64,000 bases of DNA from the NCBI RefSeq assembly GCF_015221875.1, contig NZ_JACYGY010000001.1, positions 2,768,501 to 2,832,500 on the forward strand. Direction: 5' to 3'. The notes beneath the pieces are model-generated. The model was not told where the DNA came from. It saw only the letters and a list, made by a program, of their open reading frames with translations, and did no database searches. Below, in pieces: positions 51,902-60,767 of the stretch. The DNA comes from Dyadobacter subterraneus (lineage in GTDB: Bacteria > Bacteroidota > Bacteroidia > Cytophagales > Spirosomataceae). Made by a program: the position numbers and the translations under genes. Position 1 is the first letter of the stretch. The number at the start of each line of letters is the position of its first letter.

Positions 51902-53209
51902 TTATAAGTTTTCATTTCTCAAAGCTTCTTCCACCGGCGTCATTTTTGCAGTAAGCAACTGAATCGCCGACCAGGCAACAAAATAAGTACACCCACAAAT
52001 AATGAAGAGAATATTATAGCCCGCGCCAATGTTGCCGGCTGCTTTGTAATAATCCAGTAAAGCGCCCACAAGTAAAGGAAACAAAGTGGAACCCAGCGAG
52101 CCGACAAATCCACCCATACCAACCACAGAACTTACAGCTCTTTTAGGAAATAAATCCGAAACGATCGTGAAAATATTGGAACTCCAGGCCTGATGCGCAG
52201 CGGCAGCAACACTGATAATCCCCACAGCAACCCAGATGTCCGTAGCATATTGTGCAAAAAGAATTGGCATTACTGCAAAGGCAACAATAAGCAAAGTAAT
52301 TTTTCTGGCTTTCAAAGGAGCCCATCCTTTTTTGATAAGATAAGACGATAAATATCCTCCGCCAATACTTCCAAAAGTCGTAGCCGTGTAAACCACAACC
52401 AAATGGATACTTGGTTTTTTTAAATCAAGAGAGAATGTGGTTGCAAAATAGGAGGGAAGCCAGAAAAGGAAAAACCACCAGATTGGATCGGTAAGGAATT
52501 TACCGATGATGAAAACCCAGGTTTGTTTCAATTTTAAAAGGGATGTCCACTTGATAGGTTTGGTCGTTTCTTCATTTACAACCTCATTGTCGCTGTGGAT
52601 ATATTCGAATTCTTCAGGTTTTAATTTTTTATGACGTGAAGGTATTTCATATAAAAGCCACCAGAAAATAAGCCAGATAAAACCCAGTGCTCCTGTGATA
52701 ATAAATGCCTGCTGCCATCCGTAAGATCCTAATAACCAAGGGACAACAATCGGTGCCGCAACCGCTCCAATACTGGTACCTGAATTGAAAATTCCGGTAG
52801 CGAGTGCTCTTTCTTTTTTTGGAAACCACTCTGCCACTGCTTTCACAGCCGCCGGAAAATTACCAGCTTCTCCCAAACCTAAAACTGCACGTGCAGCGCC
52901 AAAACCAAAAGTACTTCTTACAAATGCGTGTGCAATGGCAGCAATACTCCAGATAATAATGGAAATGGAATAACCCAGTTTTGATCCAACTTTATCAATA
53001 ATATTTCCGAAGATAATATACCCAAGTGCATAGCAACCGGCGAAAACCGTTACTATATTGGCGTAGTCAGTTTCTGACCAGTTAAATTCTAATTCTAGTG
53101 TTGGTTTTAGATATCCAAGTATTTGTCTGTCAACATAATTAATTGTGGTTGCAAAGAAAAGTAACGCGCAAATTACCCAGCGGTAATTACCAATTTTGGT
53201 TTTTTCCAT
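51902..53209 (-). CDS. MFS transporter, hexuronate (ExuT)-like
   Basis: The 435-residue protein has about twelve hydrophobic segments and the same family signature (NYVDRQILGYLKP) as the carrier at 2127-3422; the two are close paralogues along most of their length. Conserved blocks are LGLGEAGNFPAAVK and WFPKKERALATG. It lies upstream of the CxxCH lipoprotein gene on the same strand and may be co-transcribed. The likely substrates are sugar acids or related anions. Confidence 0.85.
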   Translation of the reverse strand: MEKTKIGNYRWVICALLFFATTINYVDRQILGYLKPTLELEFNWSETDYANIVTVFAGCYALGYIIFGNIIDKVGSKLGYSISIIIWSIAAIAHAFVRSTFGFGAARAVLGLGEAGNFPAAVKAVAEWFPKKERALATGIFNSGTSIGAVAAPIVVPWLLGSYGWQQAFIITGALGFIWLIFWWLLYEIPSRHKKLKPEEFEYIHSDNEVVNEETTKPIKWTSLLKLKQTWVFIIGKFLTDPIWWFFLFWLPSYFATTFSLDLKKPSIHLVVVYTATTFGSIGGGYLSSYLIKKGWAPLKARKITLLIVAFAVMPILFAQYATDIWVAVGIISVAAAAHQAWSSNIFTIVSDLFPKRAVSSVVGMGGFVGSLGSTLFPLLVGALLDYYKAAGNIGAGYNILFIICGCTYFVAWSAIQLLTAKMTPVEEALRNENL

Positions 53210-53335
53210 GGTGTGAAATAATGGATTTTCAGGAATTTAAGGGTATTGGAATATTTATCTTCTTGGAGGTAAGACGGCGAAACCTGATTTCTACCCCTTA
53301 TTTGATGTTGAAGTCTTTTAAGGATTTGTTCAGAA

Positions 53336-53386
53336 AATAAAAAACCTGCGCTTTCGGATGTAGTATCTGAAAGTGCAGGTTCTTGT
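53336..53386 (-). terminator. Rho-independent terminator of surE
   Basis: Arms at 53343-53359 and 53365-53381 pair with two G-T wobbles, and on the minus strand a T-rich stretch follows. It lies about 50 bp behind the surE stop. Confidence 0.8.
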
Positions 53387-53438
53387 AAAACAGCCGGTTT
53401 ATTTGGCCGTTTAATTTTATTGATGAAGTCTTTTTTTA

Positions 53439-54176
53439 TTAAGAAATCGGATATTTTAATTGTGCTTTTACCAACTCAGCTTCATTGGTAAGATCAAGTC
53501 TTAAAGGTGTGATCGAGACAAAATCATTTTCAATCGCCCAGCGGTCGGAGCCTTCTTCGGCTGCTTCTAATGGAATTACCGTAAACCAGTAACTTTTCCT
53601 TCCCATCGGATCAAGTGCCGGTACAATCTTGTTGTCGTATAACCGAACCGATTGTCTGGTCCATCTTACACCTTTTGGATTTCTTGGAAAGTTGACATTG
53701 ATAAGATTTAGATCAGGATTTTCCAGCAAAATTTTCAGGGCCTTTTCTACAAAAGGGTCCAGAAGATCAAAATCAGGGCCCTCTTCTCCTGCCGGGGTGC
53801 TTAATGCAATTCCTTTCATACCAAACAAAACAGCCTGTTTTGCAGCTGCAAGCGTACCCGAGTGCCACATCGCGTTGCCCAGATTCGGTCCCATATTGAT
53901 ACCAGATAGGACAACGTCCGTTTTTTCCCAAAGATGCTGGCCCAACGCCACGCAATCAGCAGGCGTACCGTTGACGCGATATGCATCAATGCCTTCAAAA
54001 ACGATCGGCGATTTTTTATATGATAAGGGGCGCGAAGCCGTAATGGCATGACCCATAGAAGATTGTTCTACATCCGGAGCTACAATTCTAACCTCTCCAA
54101 AACGTGAAGCGATCTTGGCCAGCGCAGCAATGCCGGGACTATAAATTCCGTCGTCATTCGTTACAAGGATTCTCAT
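53439..54176 (-). CDS. surE: 5'/3'-nucleotidase SurE
   Basis: The 245-residue protein begins with the metal-binding block ILVTNDDGIYSPGI. It has further family blocks VAPDVEQSSMGHAIT and GTPADCVALG, and the GINMGPNLG motif. SurE is a metal-dependent phosphatase that removes phosphate from nucleoside monophosphates and is linked to stress survival. The length is typical. It is divergent from the lipid kinase gene with an 83-bp gap. Confidence 0.93.
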   Translation of the reverse strand: MRILVTNDDGIYSPGIAALAKIASRFGEVRIVAPDVEQSSMGHAITASRPLSYKKSPIVFEGIDAYRVNGTPADCVALGQHLWEKTDVVLSGINMGPNLGNAMWHSGTLAAAKQAVLFGMKGIALSTPAGEEGPDFDLLDPFVEKALKILLENPDLNLINVNFPRNPKGVRWTRQSVRLYDNKIVPALDPMGRKSYWFTVIPLEAAEEGSDRWAIENDFVSITPLRLDLTNEAELVKAQLKYPIS

Positions 54177-54259
54177 AAGCGTATCTTTTTTTTCAGATGT
54201 GCTAATAAAATTATGCCTGGTATATTTTTATTAGTACAATTTTAACTTAAACCGATACT

Positions 54260-55168
54260 ATGAAACGAGCTCACCTTTTACATAATCCCGGTGCAGGAGA
54301 GAAGGATTTTTCGAAAAATGAATTAATGGAATTGATCGGAAAAGCTGGTTTTGACTGCACATATGCCTCTGTCAAAAAAGAGAATTGGGATAAATTTGAA
54401 GACGAAACGGATTTTCTGGTAGTAGCTGGTGGTGATGGGACTGTACGCCGCACAGCGAAAGCATTGCTAAAAAGAAAAGTAATTGATAAACAATTTCCAA
54501 TTGCCTTGCTCCCTCACGGAACGGCAAATAATGTTGCCGGCACGCTGAATATTTCAGGAACTGTTCACGAAATTATTTCTACCTGGCATAGATCCATATT
54601 GAAAAAATTCGATGTTGGGAAAATCGGAGGTTTGCCTGAAAATATGTTTTTTCTTGAAGCATTCGGCTTTGGCATTTTTCCAAAACTGATGAAGGTAATG
54701 CACAAGATGGAAGACGACGCCGAGGAGAGCAGGGAAGATAAGATAAAAATGGCACGGGCCGTTTTGTATGATGTTGTACTTTCTTATCGGCCGCGAGAAT
54801 GTAAAATCATAGCAGATGGCGTTGATCACACCGGCAAATACATTATGGTGGAAATTATGAATACGCGTTCCATTGGCCCAAATCTGGAACTATCCCCGAC
54901 ATCTGATCCGGGAGATGGAGAATTTGAAATTGTTCTGATTCCTGAAAATCATCACAAAAAGTTTGAAGAATATTTATTAAATCTTATCAATGGAAAGGAC
55001 GATAGTTATTCTTTTACGACTTTAAAGGCAAAAAAAGTTCAGGTTTTCTGGGAGGGAAAGGATCTTCACGCTGATGATGAGACGATAAAAATTGATAAGC
55101 CGGTGGAGATAAATATTGAGGTGAGGCCGGGTTTGTTGGAGTTTTTGGTGGCTGAGGTAGAGGATTGA
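54260..55168 (+). CDS. Diacylglycerol kinase family lipid kinase (YegS/DagK type)
   Basis: The 302-residue protein has the kinase catalytic-domain motif VVAGGDGTVRRTAKALLK near residues 54-70 and PHGTANNVAGTLN. A C-terminal beta-sandwich has DGEFEIVLIPE and EFEVRPG-like strands. Such enzymes phosphorylate diacylglycerol or related lipids with ATP in the cytoplasm at the membrane. It stands alone; two GC-rich hairpins follow its stop. Confidence 0.88.
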   Translation: MKRAHLLHNPGAGEKDFSKNELMELIGKAGFDCTYASVKKENWDKFEDETDFLVVAGGDGTVRRTAKALLKRKVIDKQFPIALLPHGTANNVAGTLNISGTVHEIISTWHRSILKKFDVGKIGGLPENMFFLEAFGFGIFPKLMKVMHKMEDDAEESREDKIKMARAVLYDVVLSYRPRECKIIADGVDHTGKYIMVEIMNTRSIGPNLELSPTSDPGDGEFEIVLIPENHHKKFEEYLLNLINGKDDSYSFTTLKAKKVQVFWEGKDLHADDETIKIDKPVEINIEVRPGLLEFLVAEVED

Positions 55169-55215
55169 AGGGGTTTTTACTCTTAAATTAATTTGATTGA
55201 GTGGGAGGTTTTTTT

Positions 55216-55338
55216 ACCCATCGGACGGCGAAAAAGCCGTCCGACGGGTAGCTCGTTCGGAAGCCTTAATAATTGAAATTCGTTTGGTTTATTTCTGGCC
55301 ATGTGCCCGGTCGGACGGTTTTTCTACTGTCCGACCGG
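55216..55338. repeat. Pair of GC-rich hairpins sharing a CGGAC core
   Basis: The first hairpin has 14-bp arms with one mismatch (55216-55229 and 55236-55249). The second has perfect 10-bp arms (55307-55316 and 55329-55338). Both contain the core TCGGACGG on the left and GTCCGAC on the right, are much richer in G+C than their surroundings and have T-rich or A-rich loops. They may be terminators or copies of a REP-like palindromic element. Confidence 0.65.
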
Positions 55339-55366
55339 TAGAAAACCATCAGATAATTAATAACTC

Positions 55367-55936
55367 TTACTTCTGATTAAAGAAATAAACAATCAGCATC
55401 AAACAACTTTCAGCATGTCTGTTTTTTGGAACGTGCGGTAGCCTTCCGTCAAAAAATAATGAATCTCCTGCTTCAAGGCTGTATACATCACCGTTAATGA
55501 GGTAATCAACTTTTCCGCTTAAAATATATTTGAATTCGAATGCTTCCGTGTAAACTTCCTCGCGATGTGAATTTGGGGACAATTCAAGCATGACAAAATC
55601 TATCGTTGTTGCCTGAAGACTTTTTGTAAAGATTCTCTGGTAACTAAATCCCTTTGTATTTTCCTTTTCAAAAGTTTCGTAATGATCTTTTTTCTGCACA
55701 ATAACAGTCGGTTCAACGAGGTTCAGATCTTTGAAAAAATCACCAACTTCCATTTCCAGCGACTGGATAATACTGAACATAACGGGCAAAGAAGGAATAC
55801 TACGGCCGTTTTCAATTTGGGAAATCAGGCCTTTGCTGACGTTGGATTTGTCTGCCAGCTCCTGTAAAGTAAGTTTTTTATCAATTCTTTTTTCCTTGAT
55901 TCTCCGGCTTACTTCCAATAAAAATGCACCTTCCAT
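55367..55936 (-). CDS. XRE family regulator with C-terminal cupin
   Basis: The 189-residue protein has an N-terminal XRE helix-turn-helix (about residues 8-65, with LTLQELADKSNVSKGLISQIE). A C-terminal cupin_2 domain (about 115-185) has the small-molecule barrel block KYILSGKVDYLINGDVYSLE. Such regulators respond to small metabolites; the ligand and targets are unknown. It has its own promoter region shared with no divergent gene. Confidence 0.88.
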   Translation of the reverse strand: MEGAFLLEVSRRIKEKRIDKKLTLQELADKSNVSKGLISQIENGRSIPSLPVMFSIIQSLEMEVGDFFKDLNLVEPTVIVQKKDHYETFEKENTKGFSYQRIFTKSLQATTIDFVMLELSPNSHREEVYTEAFEFKYILSGKVDYLINGDVYSLEAGDSLFFDGRLPHVPKNRHAESCLMLIVYFFNQK

Positions 55937-56066
55937 AGTAATCTAATCGCTATATCGTTTTAACACAGCTCAAAGTTAAACGCTTCTGCCTTATGGAATG
56001 GCATTTTTTTCGAGAGTTTACGATATCTTAAACTAAACTTAGTTTAAGGCAAGTTTATGAAACGTG

Positions 56067-56768
56067 TTAAAGAGATAACAGCGGTTTCACAGGAGGAAGT
56101 GCTTCATCTACCCAAAGCTGGTGCATTTTTTTCGAATAATGCAGATTGTCGGAGGCAACCATGGTTGGATCATTCAGGGCTTTTCGGGAAATTGGTGTGA
56201 TATCAACGAAGAGAATTTTTTCTTTCGCACATTCTTCTTTTACGACCAGGTTAAATTTATCAATGCTTTTTCCAGTTTCCTCCCTGTTGCCTGAACCAAA
56301 TTCCGTGCAGCCCCAATCGGGTATGGATAAGACAAAAACCCGGTTTCTCCGATCACCTGCATATTCCACACTTTTTAAAAGCAACATGTGAAAATCGCTT
56401 CTAAATTCGTCGAGGCTTCTGCCTTGATACTGATTATTTACACCAATGAGAAGTGATACCAGGTCATAATTTTCTTTGGGTTTGAAACCGTTGCAGGCAC
56501 CCAAAAGATTTGCAGTTGTCCAGCCGGTTTTGGCCAGGATATCTGTTGTGGAGATCACGCGCCCATTTTCACCCATACTTTTGGCAAAAAGCACAGGCCA
56601 GCGATCCGTTTCCGGAACGCTCTCACCAATGGTATAGGAATCTCCAAGGGCAAGATATCTAAGTCCGGTTGTGGTATCCTGATTATCTCCTGAATGAATC
56701 ACGGAAACTTCTGTCTCATTGATACAGGCAATACAAAAAAGTAAAGACGAAATGATTAATTTGTACAT
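56067..56768 (-). CDS. SGNH/GDSL hydrolase, exported
   Basis: The 233-residue protein begins with a hydrophobic signal with a possible lipobox (FCIAC, Cys15). The SGNH blocks are present: Ser in YLALGDSYTIGES, a Gly in the TGWTTANLL segment, Asn in LIGVNNQYQG and the Asp-His pair in ASDNLHYSKK. The enzymes hydrolyse acyl or carbohydrate esters. The substrate is unknown. It is a single gene upstream of and divergent from the GH32 gene, with a 226-bp gap in which I see no other gene. Confidence 0.85.
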   Translation of the reverse strand: MYKLIISSLLFCIACINETEVSVIHSGDNQDTTTGLRYLALGDSYTIGESVPETDRWPVLFAKSMGENGRVISTTDILAKTGWTTANLLGACNGFKPKENYDLVSLLIGVNNQYQGRSLDEFRSDFHMLLLKSVEYAGDRRNRVFVLSIPDWGCTEFGSGNREETGKSIDKFNLVVKEECAKEKILFVDITPISRKALNDPTMVASDNLHYSKKMHQLWVDEALPPVKPLLSL

Positions 56769-56994
56769 TTTCAGAATCTGTGTGTTGAGAATATTTTGAA
56801 ACAGCTTTTATTGCTATTGACCGCTTTATATATACCGTTTTTGAACTCATTTAGATCGAAATGATCAGAATTTAGATTATTATTTAAATTCTACCATTTT
56901 TCATCTTCAGGCACTGTTATTTAAGTATATTAGAAATAAAGAAAAATTGCTTAAACTATCGGATAAATCGACCCTGCTTAATACATTTTAACCT

Positions 56995-58572
56995 ATGAGA
57001 ATGTTAAAAACCATTCGGACTATTACTATTGCCTTGATGATTAGCCAGTTAAATAATACTGCTTTGGTAAAGGCGCAGTCAGTGGATTCTACCAAAGTAA
57101 TGACTTACAGACCTGCCTTTCATTTTGCGCCGCCCAACAATTGGACGAATGATCCAAACGGGCTGGTTTTTTATAATGATCAATACCATATTTTCTACCA
57201 GTATAATCCGGAAGGGGATACCTGGGGACATATGTCCTGGGGGCACGCCACGAGCAAGGATATGATGAAATGGGAACATCAGCCGGTGGCTTTGCAGGAT
57301 TATCCGAACGGAAATGGCACGACTACCATGTTTTTCAGCGGCACAGCGGTGGTAGATAAAAACAATACTTCCGGTTTTGGAAAAAAAGACGGAGAAATCC
57401 CGTTGGTGGCAATTTACACGGCCCATATCGATAGCAGCGGAACCGGGATTTCTCAGAACCAGAGCCTGGCGTATAGTCTGGATGGAAAGCAATTTACACG
57501 ATATGACAAAAATCCTTTAATCGATTTACATACCAAAGATTTTCGTGATCCCAAGGTTTTCTGGCAGGAACAGTTTAAACAATGGGTCATGATTGTTGCC
57601 AAACCTCTGGAATTTAAGGTTCAGTTTTACGCTTCGCCGGATTTGAAATCATGGAGTCTGTTAAGTGAGTTTGGGGATAAATTTGGGGATAAAAGTAAAA
57701 TCTGGGAATGTCCCGATATTTTTGAACTGCCAGTTGAAAATGAACCCGGCACAACAAAATGGGTTATTACAGTCTCCGGAGGCCATCCACAGCAAAATGG
57801 AAATCTCGGTATGCAATATTTTATCGGAAATTTTGACGGAAAAACTTTCACGCCGGATGCTTTAAAATATCCGTTATATCTGGATTATGGAAAAGATTTT
57901 TATGCAGGAATTATTTTCAATAATCTTCCTGACAATGACAAACGCAAAATCATGATAGGATGGCAAAATAGCTGGGAATATGCCGGCGTTACGCCGTCCA
58001 GAGGTTTTAGAGGACAAATGTCGGTTCCTAGAGAACTTTCCATTTTTAAAAATGAAAATAGTGAGTACAGGATAAAATCATTTCCTACAAAAGAAGTCAC
58101 TTCTTATCGAGGTCAGCTTTTGGCAACACAAAATTCCGTAGCTGTGACGGGAAGTAAATTGTTGAATTCTATCTCTGGCAGTAAACTTGATATTGAGTTT
58201 GTAATTAAAAGAAGTTCTGCTGAGCAGGCGGGAATAAAATTGTTGAAACACGGAGAAAACCAGACGCTGGTTTATTACAACAAAATTGATAATACGCTGA
58301 AAATTGATCGTACAAAAAGTGGCAATGTAGATTTCAGTCCAAAATTTCCAAGTATTGAATCTGTGCCGCTTCCGGATACCAATGATGATATTTACATAAG
58401 AATTTTGGTAGACAGAAATAATATTGAAGTTTTTGCAAATGGCGGTAATCAGGTGATGACTGATCTGGTTTTTCCGCTTTCTGAAAAAGTTAGTTATGAA
58501 TTGTTTTCAACAGAAGTAGCAACAACTTTCAGAGATCTGAATATTTGGGAAATGAAGTCTTCTATGGAATAA
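56995..58572 (+). CDS. GH32 fructan hydrolase (levanase/inulinase/invertase type), exported
   Basis: The 525-residue protein has a signal peptide (about residues 1-28, ending near LVKAQ). A five-bladed propeller follows with the nucleophile Asp53 in WTNDPNG, the stabiliser Asp185 in FRDPKVFW and the acid/base Glu238 in WECPDIFEL. A C-terminal beta-sandwich completes it. It releases fructose from beta-fructans or sucrose in the periplasm. No fructokinase or SusC/SusD pair is encoded next to it. A tandem GDKFGDKS duplication sits near residue 230. Confidence 0.92.
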   Translation: MRMLKTIRTITIALMISQLNNTALVKAQSVDSTKVMTYRPAFHFAPPNNWTNDPNGLVFYNDQYHIFYQYNPEGDTWGHMSWGHATSKDMMKWEHQPVALQDYPNGNGTTTMFFSGTAVVDKNNTSGFGKKDGEIPLVAIYTAHIDSSGTGISQNQSLAYSLDGKQFTRYDKNPLIDLHTKDFRDPKVFWQEQFKQWVMIVAKPLEFKVQFYASPDLKSWSLLSEFGDKFGDKSKIWECPDIFELPVENEPGTTKWVITVSGGHPQQNGNLGMQYFIGNFDGKTFTPDALKYPLYLDYGKDFYAGIIFNNLPDNDKRKIMIGWQNSWEYAGVTPSRGFRGQMSVPRELSIFKNENSEYRIKSFPTKEVTSYRGQLLATQNSVAVTGSKLLNSISGSKLDIEFVIKRSSAEQAGIKLLKHGENQTLVYYNKIDNTLKIDRTKSGNVDFSPKFPSIESVPLPDTNDDIYIRILVDRNNIEVFANGGNQVMTDLVFPLSEKVSYELFSTEVATTFRDLNIWEMKSSME

Positions 58573-58590
58573 AAAATTCAGTTATATAAT

Positions 58591-58633
58591 AAAAGGCTGT
58601 ATCAGAAAAATTCTGGTACAGCCTTTCGTTTTT
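58591..58633. terminator. Bidirectional rho-independent terminator
   Basis: Arms of 16 bp (58592-58607 and 58611-58626) with one G-T wobble and a short loop lie between the GH32 gene and the convergent DUF2911 gene, followed by T residues. Confidence 0.85.
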
Positions 58634-58640
58634 AAGTCAA

Positions 58641-59192
58641 TTAGAAAGTAATTGGTGTTTCAACCACAGTGTTTTCCCAACCAAACTTCATTACCGCGCC
58701 AGTATCAGCTTTGGCAAACTGGATCGAGAAATTTTCAATAGTTTCTGATGTCTTTTTTGCCGGTACTTTTACTCTTAGAACATCGTCAGCCTCTTTATAG
58801 CTGTAAGCGCCCCAGTAATCCAAATCTTTGTTAAGAATAATAGTCCATTCGGTTTCACCCGGAATTGCGAATAAAGAATAAGTACCCGCTTTTATTTTTT
58901 GTCCCTGAATTGTTGCGTCCTGGTAAAATTTGATCTCGGTAGATTCATCCGCTCCAACTCTCCATACTTTTCCAAAAGGAACAAGTTTGCCAATCACTTC
59001 ACGATTCTTTTTTGCAGGGCGACTGTAAGTAACGCGAACAAGTGCTTTGTCGTCACCCTTGCGGTCGTGAGAAAAATTGTCAGGATAAAATGCCTTATCC
59101 ATAGGGCTCACATCAAGACCTCTGAATGTTTGTGCGTTGGCAGAAAGTGCACCTATGAAAAGCATAGATGATAGTAAAATTGCTTTTTTCAT
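58641..59192 (-). CDS. DUF2911 domain protein, exported
   Basis: The 183-residue protein has a signal peptide (about residues 1-20, ending in SANAQ) and the DUF2911 blocks VRVTYSRPAKKNREVIGKLV, GKVWRVGADESTEI and AGTYSLFAIPGETEWT. It is a paralogue of the protein at 20841-21392, with the same length but clearly diverged sequence. Function is not established for the family. Its 3' end faces a shared terminator with the GH32 gene. Confidence 0.88.
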   Translation of the reverse strand: MKKAILLSSMLFIGALSANAQTFRGLDVSPMDKAFYPDNFSHDRKGDDKALVRVTYSRPAKKNREVIGKLVPFGKVWRVGADESTEIKFYQDATIQGQKIKAGTYSLFAIPGETEWTIILNKDLDYWGAYSYKEADDVLRVKVPAKKTSETIENFSIQFAKADTGAVMKFGWENTVVETPITF

Positions 59193-59245
59193 TTTTCTTG
59201 TTAGTAATAATTGGAATAGTAATTGGGATAATAATATCTGATAAT

Positions 59246-59713
59246 TTATTTCTTTTTCATAAAGTTGTCAAGATTTTCCCTGGCACTAGTCTGAACTTTG
59301 TTTCTGAAATAAGGCGTCCAGCCGAGTAATAAACCTGAAAATCCAAAAGCCTGTTTCGCCCAGACATAAAAATCAAAGGTATCGGTATGGCTTACAATTT
59401 TATTGTTTTCAATGACAAATTTTGCATGAATGTTATTTACTACCCGTTTTCCGGTTCTTGAAAAAAGATAAGATGCCGTCCACTCCGCACTTGCACCTGT
59501 TTCGTTTTCTGTTACGTTTCCAAAAGTAAGGCTGAGTTCTTTTCCCGATTTACAAAGCATTTCCCACATTGCTTTCACTTCTGCACTATTGAGATTTTTA
59601 AAAACTTCATCGTTGAAAACAGCATTTTCGGCATAACAGGACTGCATACCTTTGTAATCTTTGTTTTTAAAACTGGTGTAAAATGCGGTGATCAATTGTC
59701 CGTCAGACGTCAT
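59246..59713 (-). CDS. NTF2-like (SnoaL/nuclear transport factor 2 family) protein
   Basis: From the ATG at 59713 the protein has 155 residues; the frame extends 59 codons upstream, but that part looks non-coding. The NTF2-like fold is shown by blocks such as LITAFYTSFKNKDYKGMQSC and FKNLNSAEVKAMWE, with VENNKIVSHTDTFDFYVW near the end. Members act as small enzymes or ligand-binding proteins; the role is unknown. It lies 53 bp upstream of the DUF2911 gene on the same strand and may be co-transcribed. Confidence 0.8.
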   Translation of the reverse strand: MTSDGQLITAFYTSFKNKDYKGMQSCYAENAVFNDEVFKNLNSAEVKAMWEMLCKSGKELSLTFGNVTENETGASAEWTASYLFSRTGKRVVNNIHAKFVIENNKIVSHTDTFDFYVWAKQAFGFSGLLLGWTPYFRNKVQTSARENLDNFMKKK

Positions 59714-59861
59714 AGAGGTGAATTTAGAAAAGAAAATCCTGTAACAGAAAACCTGATTTACAGAACCTGATCCCATAAATGTACAAAAGGCTGGGACAAA
59801 CACAGGGGGCGAGGTTATATTAATTATTAGATAAAGCTTAAAGTAACCTTTGGGATTTGGT

Positions 59862-59869
59862 ATTTTTGT
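59862..59869 (+). promoter_or_regulatory. Candidate -7 promoter element of the Anbu-type gene
   Basis: TATTTTTG matches TAnnTTTG and lies 81 bp upstream of the start at 59951. No good -33 element is seen. Confidence 0.35.
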
Positions 59870-59950
59870 GCGGAATTGATTTAATTGCACGATGAGAAGG
59901 ATTTATTTCACACAGAAATCTTTCCATTATTTTAAAGTAAAGACGGAATT

Positions 59951-60685
59951 ATGACTTATTGCTTAGGAATTAAAGTGAAAGAAGGATTGGTGGCCATAGC
60001 GGATACGCGGATCACAGCCGGCACTAATACTACCACAAAAAAGAAAATGTACATCGCTCAAAAAGATAATTATTCTCTTTTTATCATGACAAGCGGTCTG
60101 CGTTCTGTGAGGGACAAGGCAGTACATTATTTTGAAGAACTGATCGAAGAAGGAGTAGTTTATAACAAATTGTACAAGGCGGTCAACGCCTTTGGAGAGC
60201 AGGTGAAGAGGGTTGCGGTTGAGGATAAGGAAGCGCTTGAACGGGCCGGTTTGAAATTCAATCTGAATACCATTGTTGGCGGACAGCTCAAAGATGATTC
60301 AGAACACAAACTTTTTCTGCTGTATTCTGAGGGAAATTGGGTTGAGCTGGATGAAGGTTCTCCCTATGTAATTATCGGGAATTCCGGACAGGGAAAAGCG
60401 ATTTTAAATCGTGTTCTTGACGACGAATCCACGATGAAGCAAGCTTTGAAAGCGGGCTTTCTTTCTTTTGATTCAACACGTGTCAGTAACAATGACGTTG
60501 AATTCCCAATTGACGTAGTTCTTTATAAAAAGGATAGCTTCGCCATTGTGGAACATCGCTACGAAAAGAAAGATATGGAAAAAGTATCCGAACTTTGGGC
60601 AGCAAAACTGAAAGAAGATCTGGACGAGATTCCGGAAGACTGGATGGATGTTTCTTTTGATAAAATTAAAGAAAAGCAGGATTAG
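59951..60685 (+). CDS. Anbu-type proteasome homologue (Ntn hydrolase)
   Basis: The 244-residue protein begins with MTYCLGIKVKEGLVAIADTR, the start typical of Anbu proteins, so removal of Met1 would expose the catalytic Thr. An Asp (ADTR, residue 18) and a Lys-rich segment (TTTKKKMY) follow at the positions of the proteasome beta-subunit catalytic residues. The rest fits the Ntn-hydrolase sandwich, with a charged tail. Anbu forms large ring-like assemblies of unknown substrate. The usual partner genes (an alpha-E protein, a transglutaminase and an ATP-grasp protein) are absent here. Confidence 0.85.
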   Translation: MTYCLGIKVKEGLVAIADTRITAGTNTTTKKKMYIAQKDNYSLFIMTSGLRSVRDKAVHYFEELIEEGVVYNKLYKAVNAFGEQVKRVAVEDKEALERAGLKFNLNTIVGGQLKDDSEHKLFLLYSEGNWVELDEGSPYVIIGNSGQGKAILNRVLDDESTMKQALKAGFLSFDSTRVSNNDVEFPIDVVLYKKDSFAIVEHRYEKKDMEKVSELWAAKLKEDLDEIPEDWMDVSFDKIKEKQD

Positions 60686-60697
60686 TAATCCTGAGAA

Positions 60698-60748
60698 TAT
60701 AAAAGCATCGGGCCTGAATAAATTTTATTCAGGCCCGATGCTTTTATA
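60698..60748. terminator. Very long bidirectional terminator hairpin
   Basis: Almost perfect arms of about 25 bp meet at 60722-60724 with nearly no loop, between the Anbu gene and the convergent peptidase gene. A and T runs on the two sides allow termination in both directions. Confidence 0.9.
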
Positions 60749-60767
60749 TTTAGTTGAAGTGAAAAAA

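Noticed and set aside
59714..59890. 59-codon upstream extension of the NTF2-like gene
   Set aside because: The added residues do not resemble the family, and the ATG at 59713 fits the fold start.
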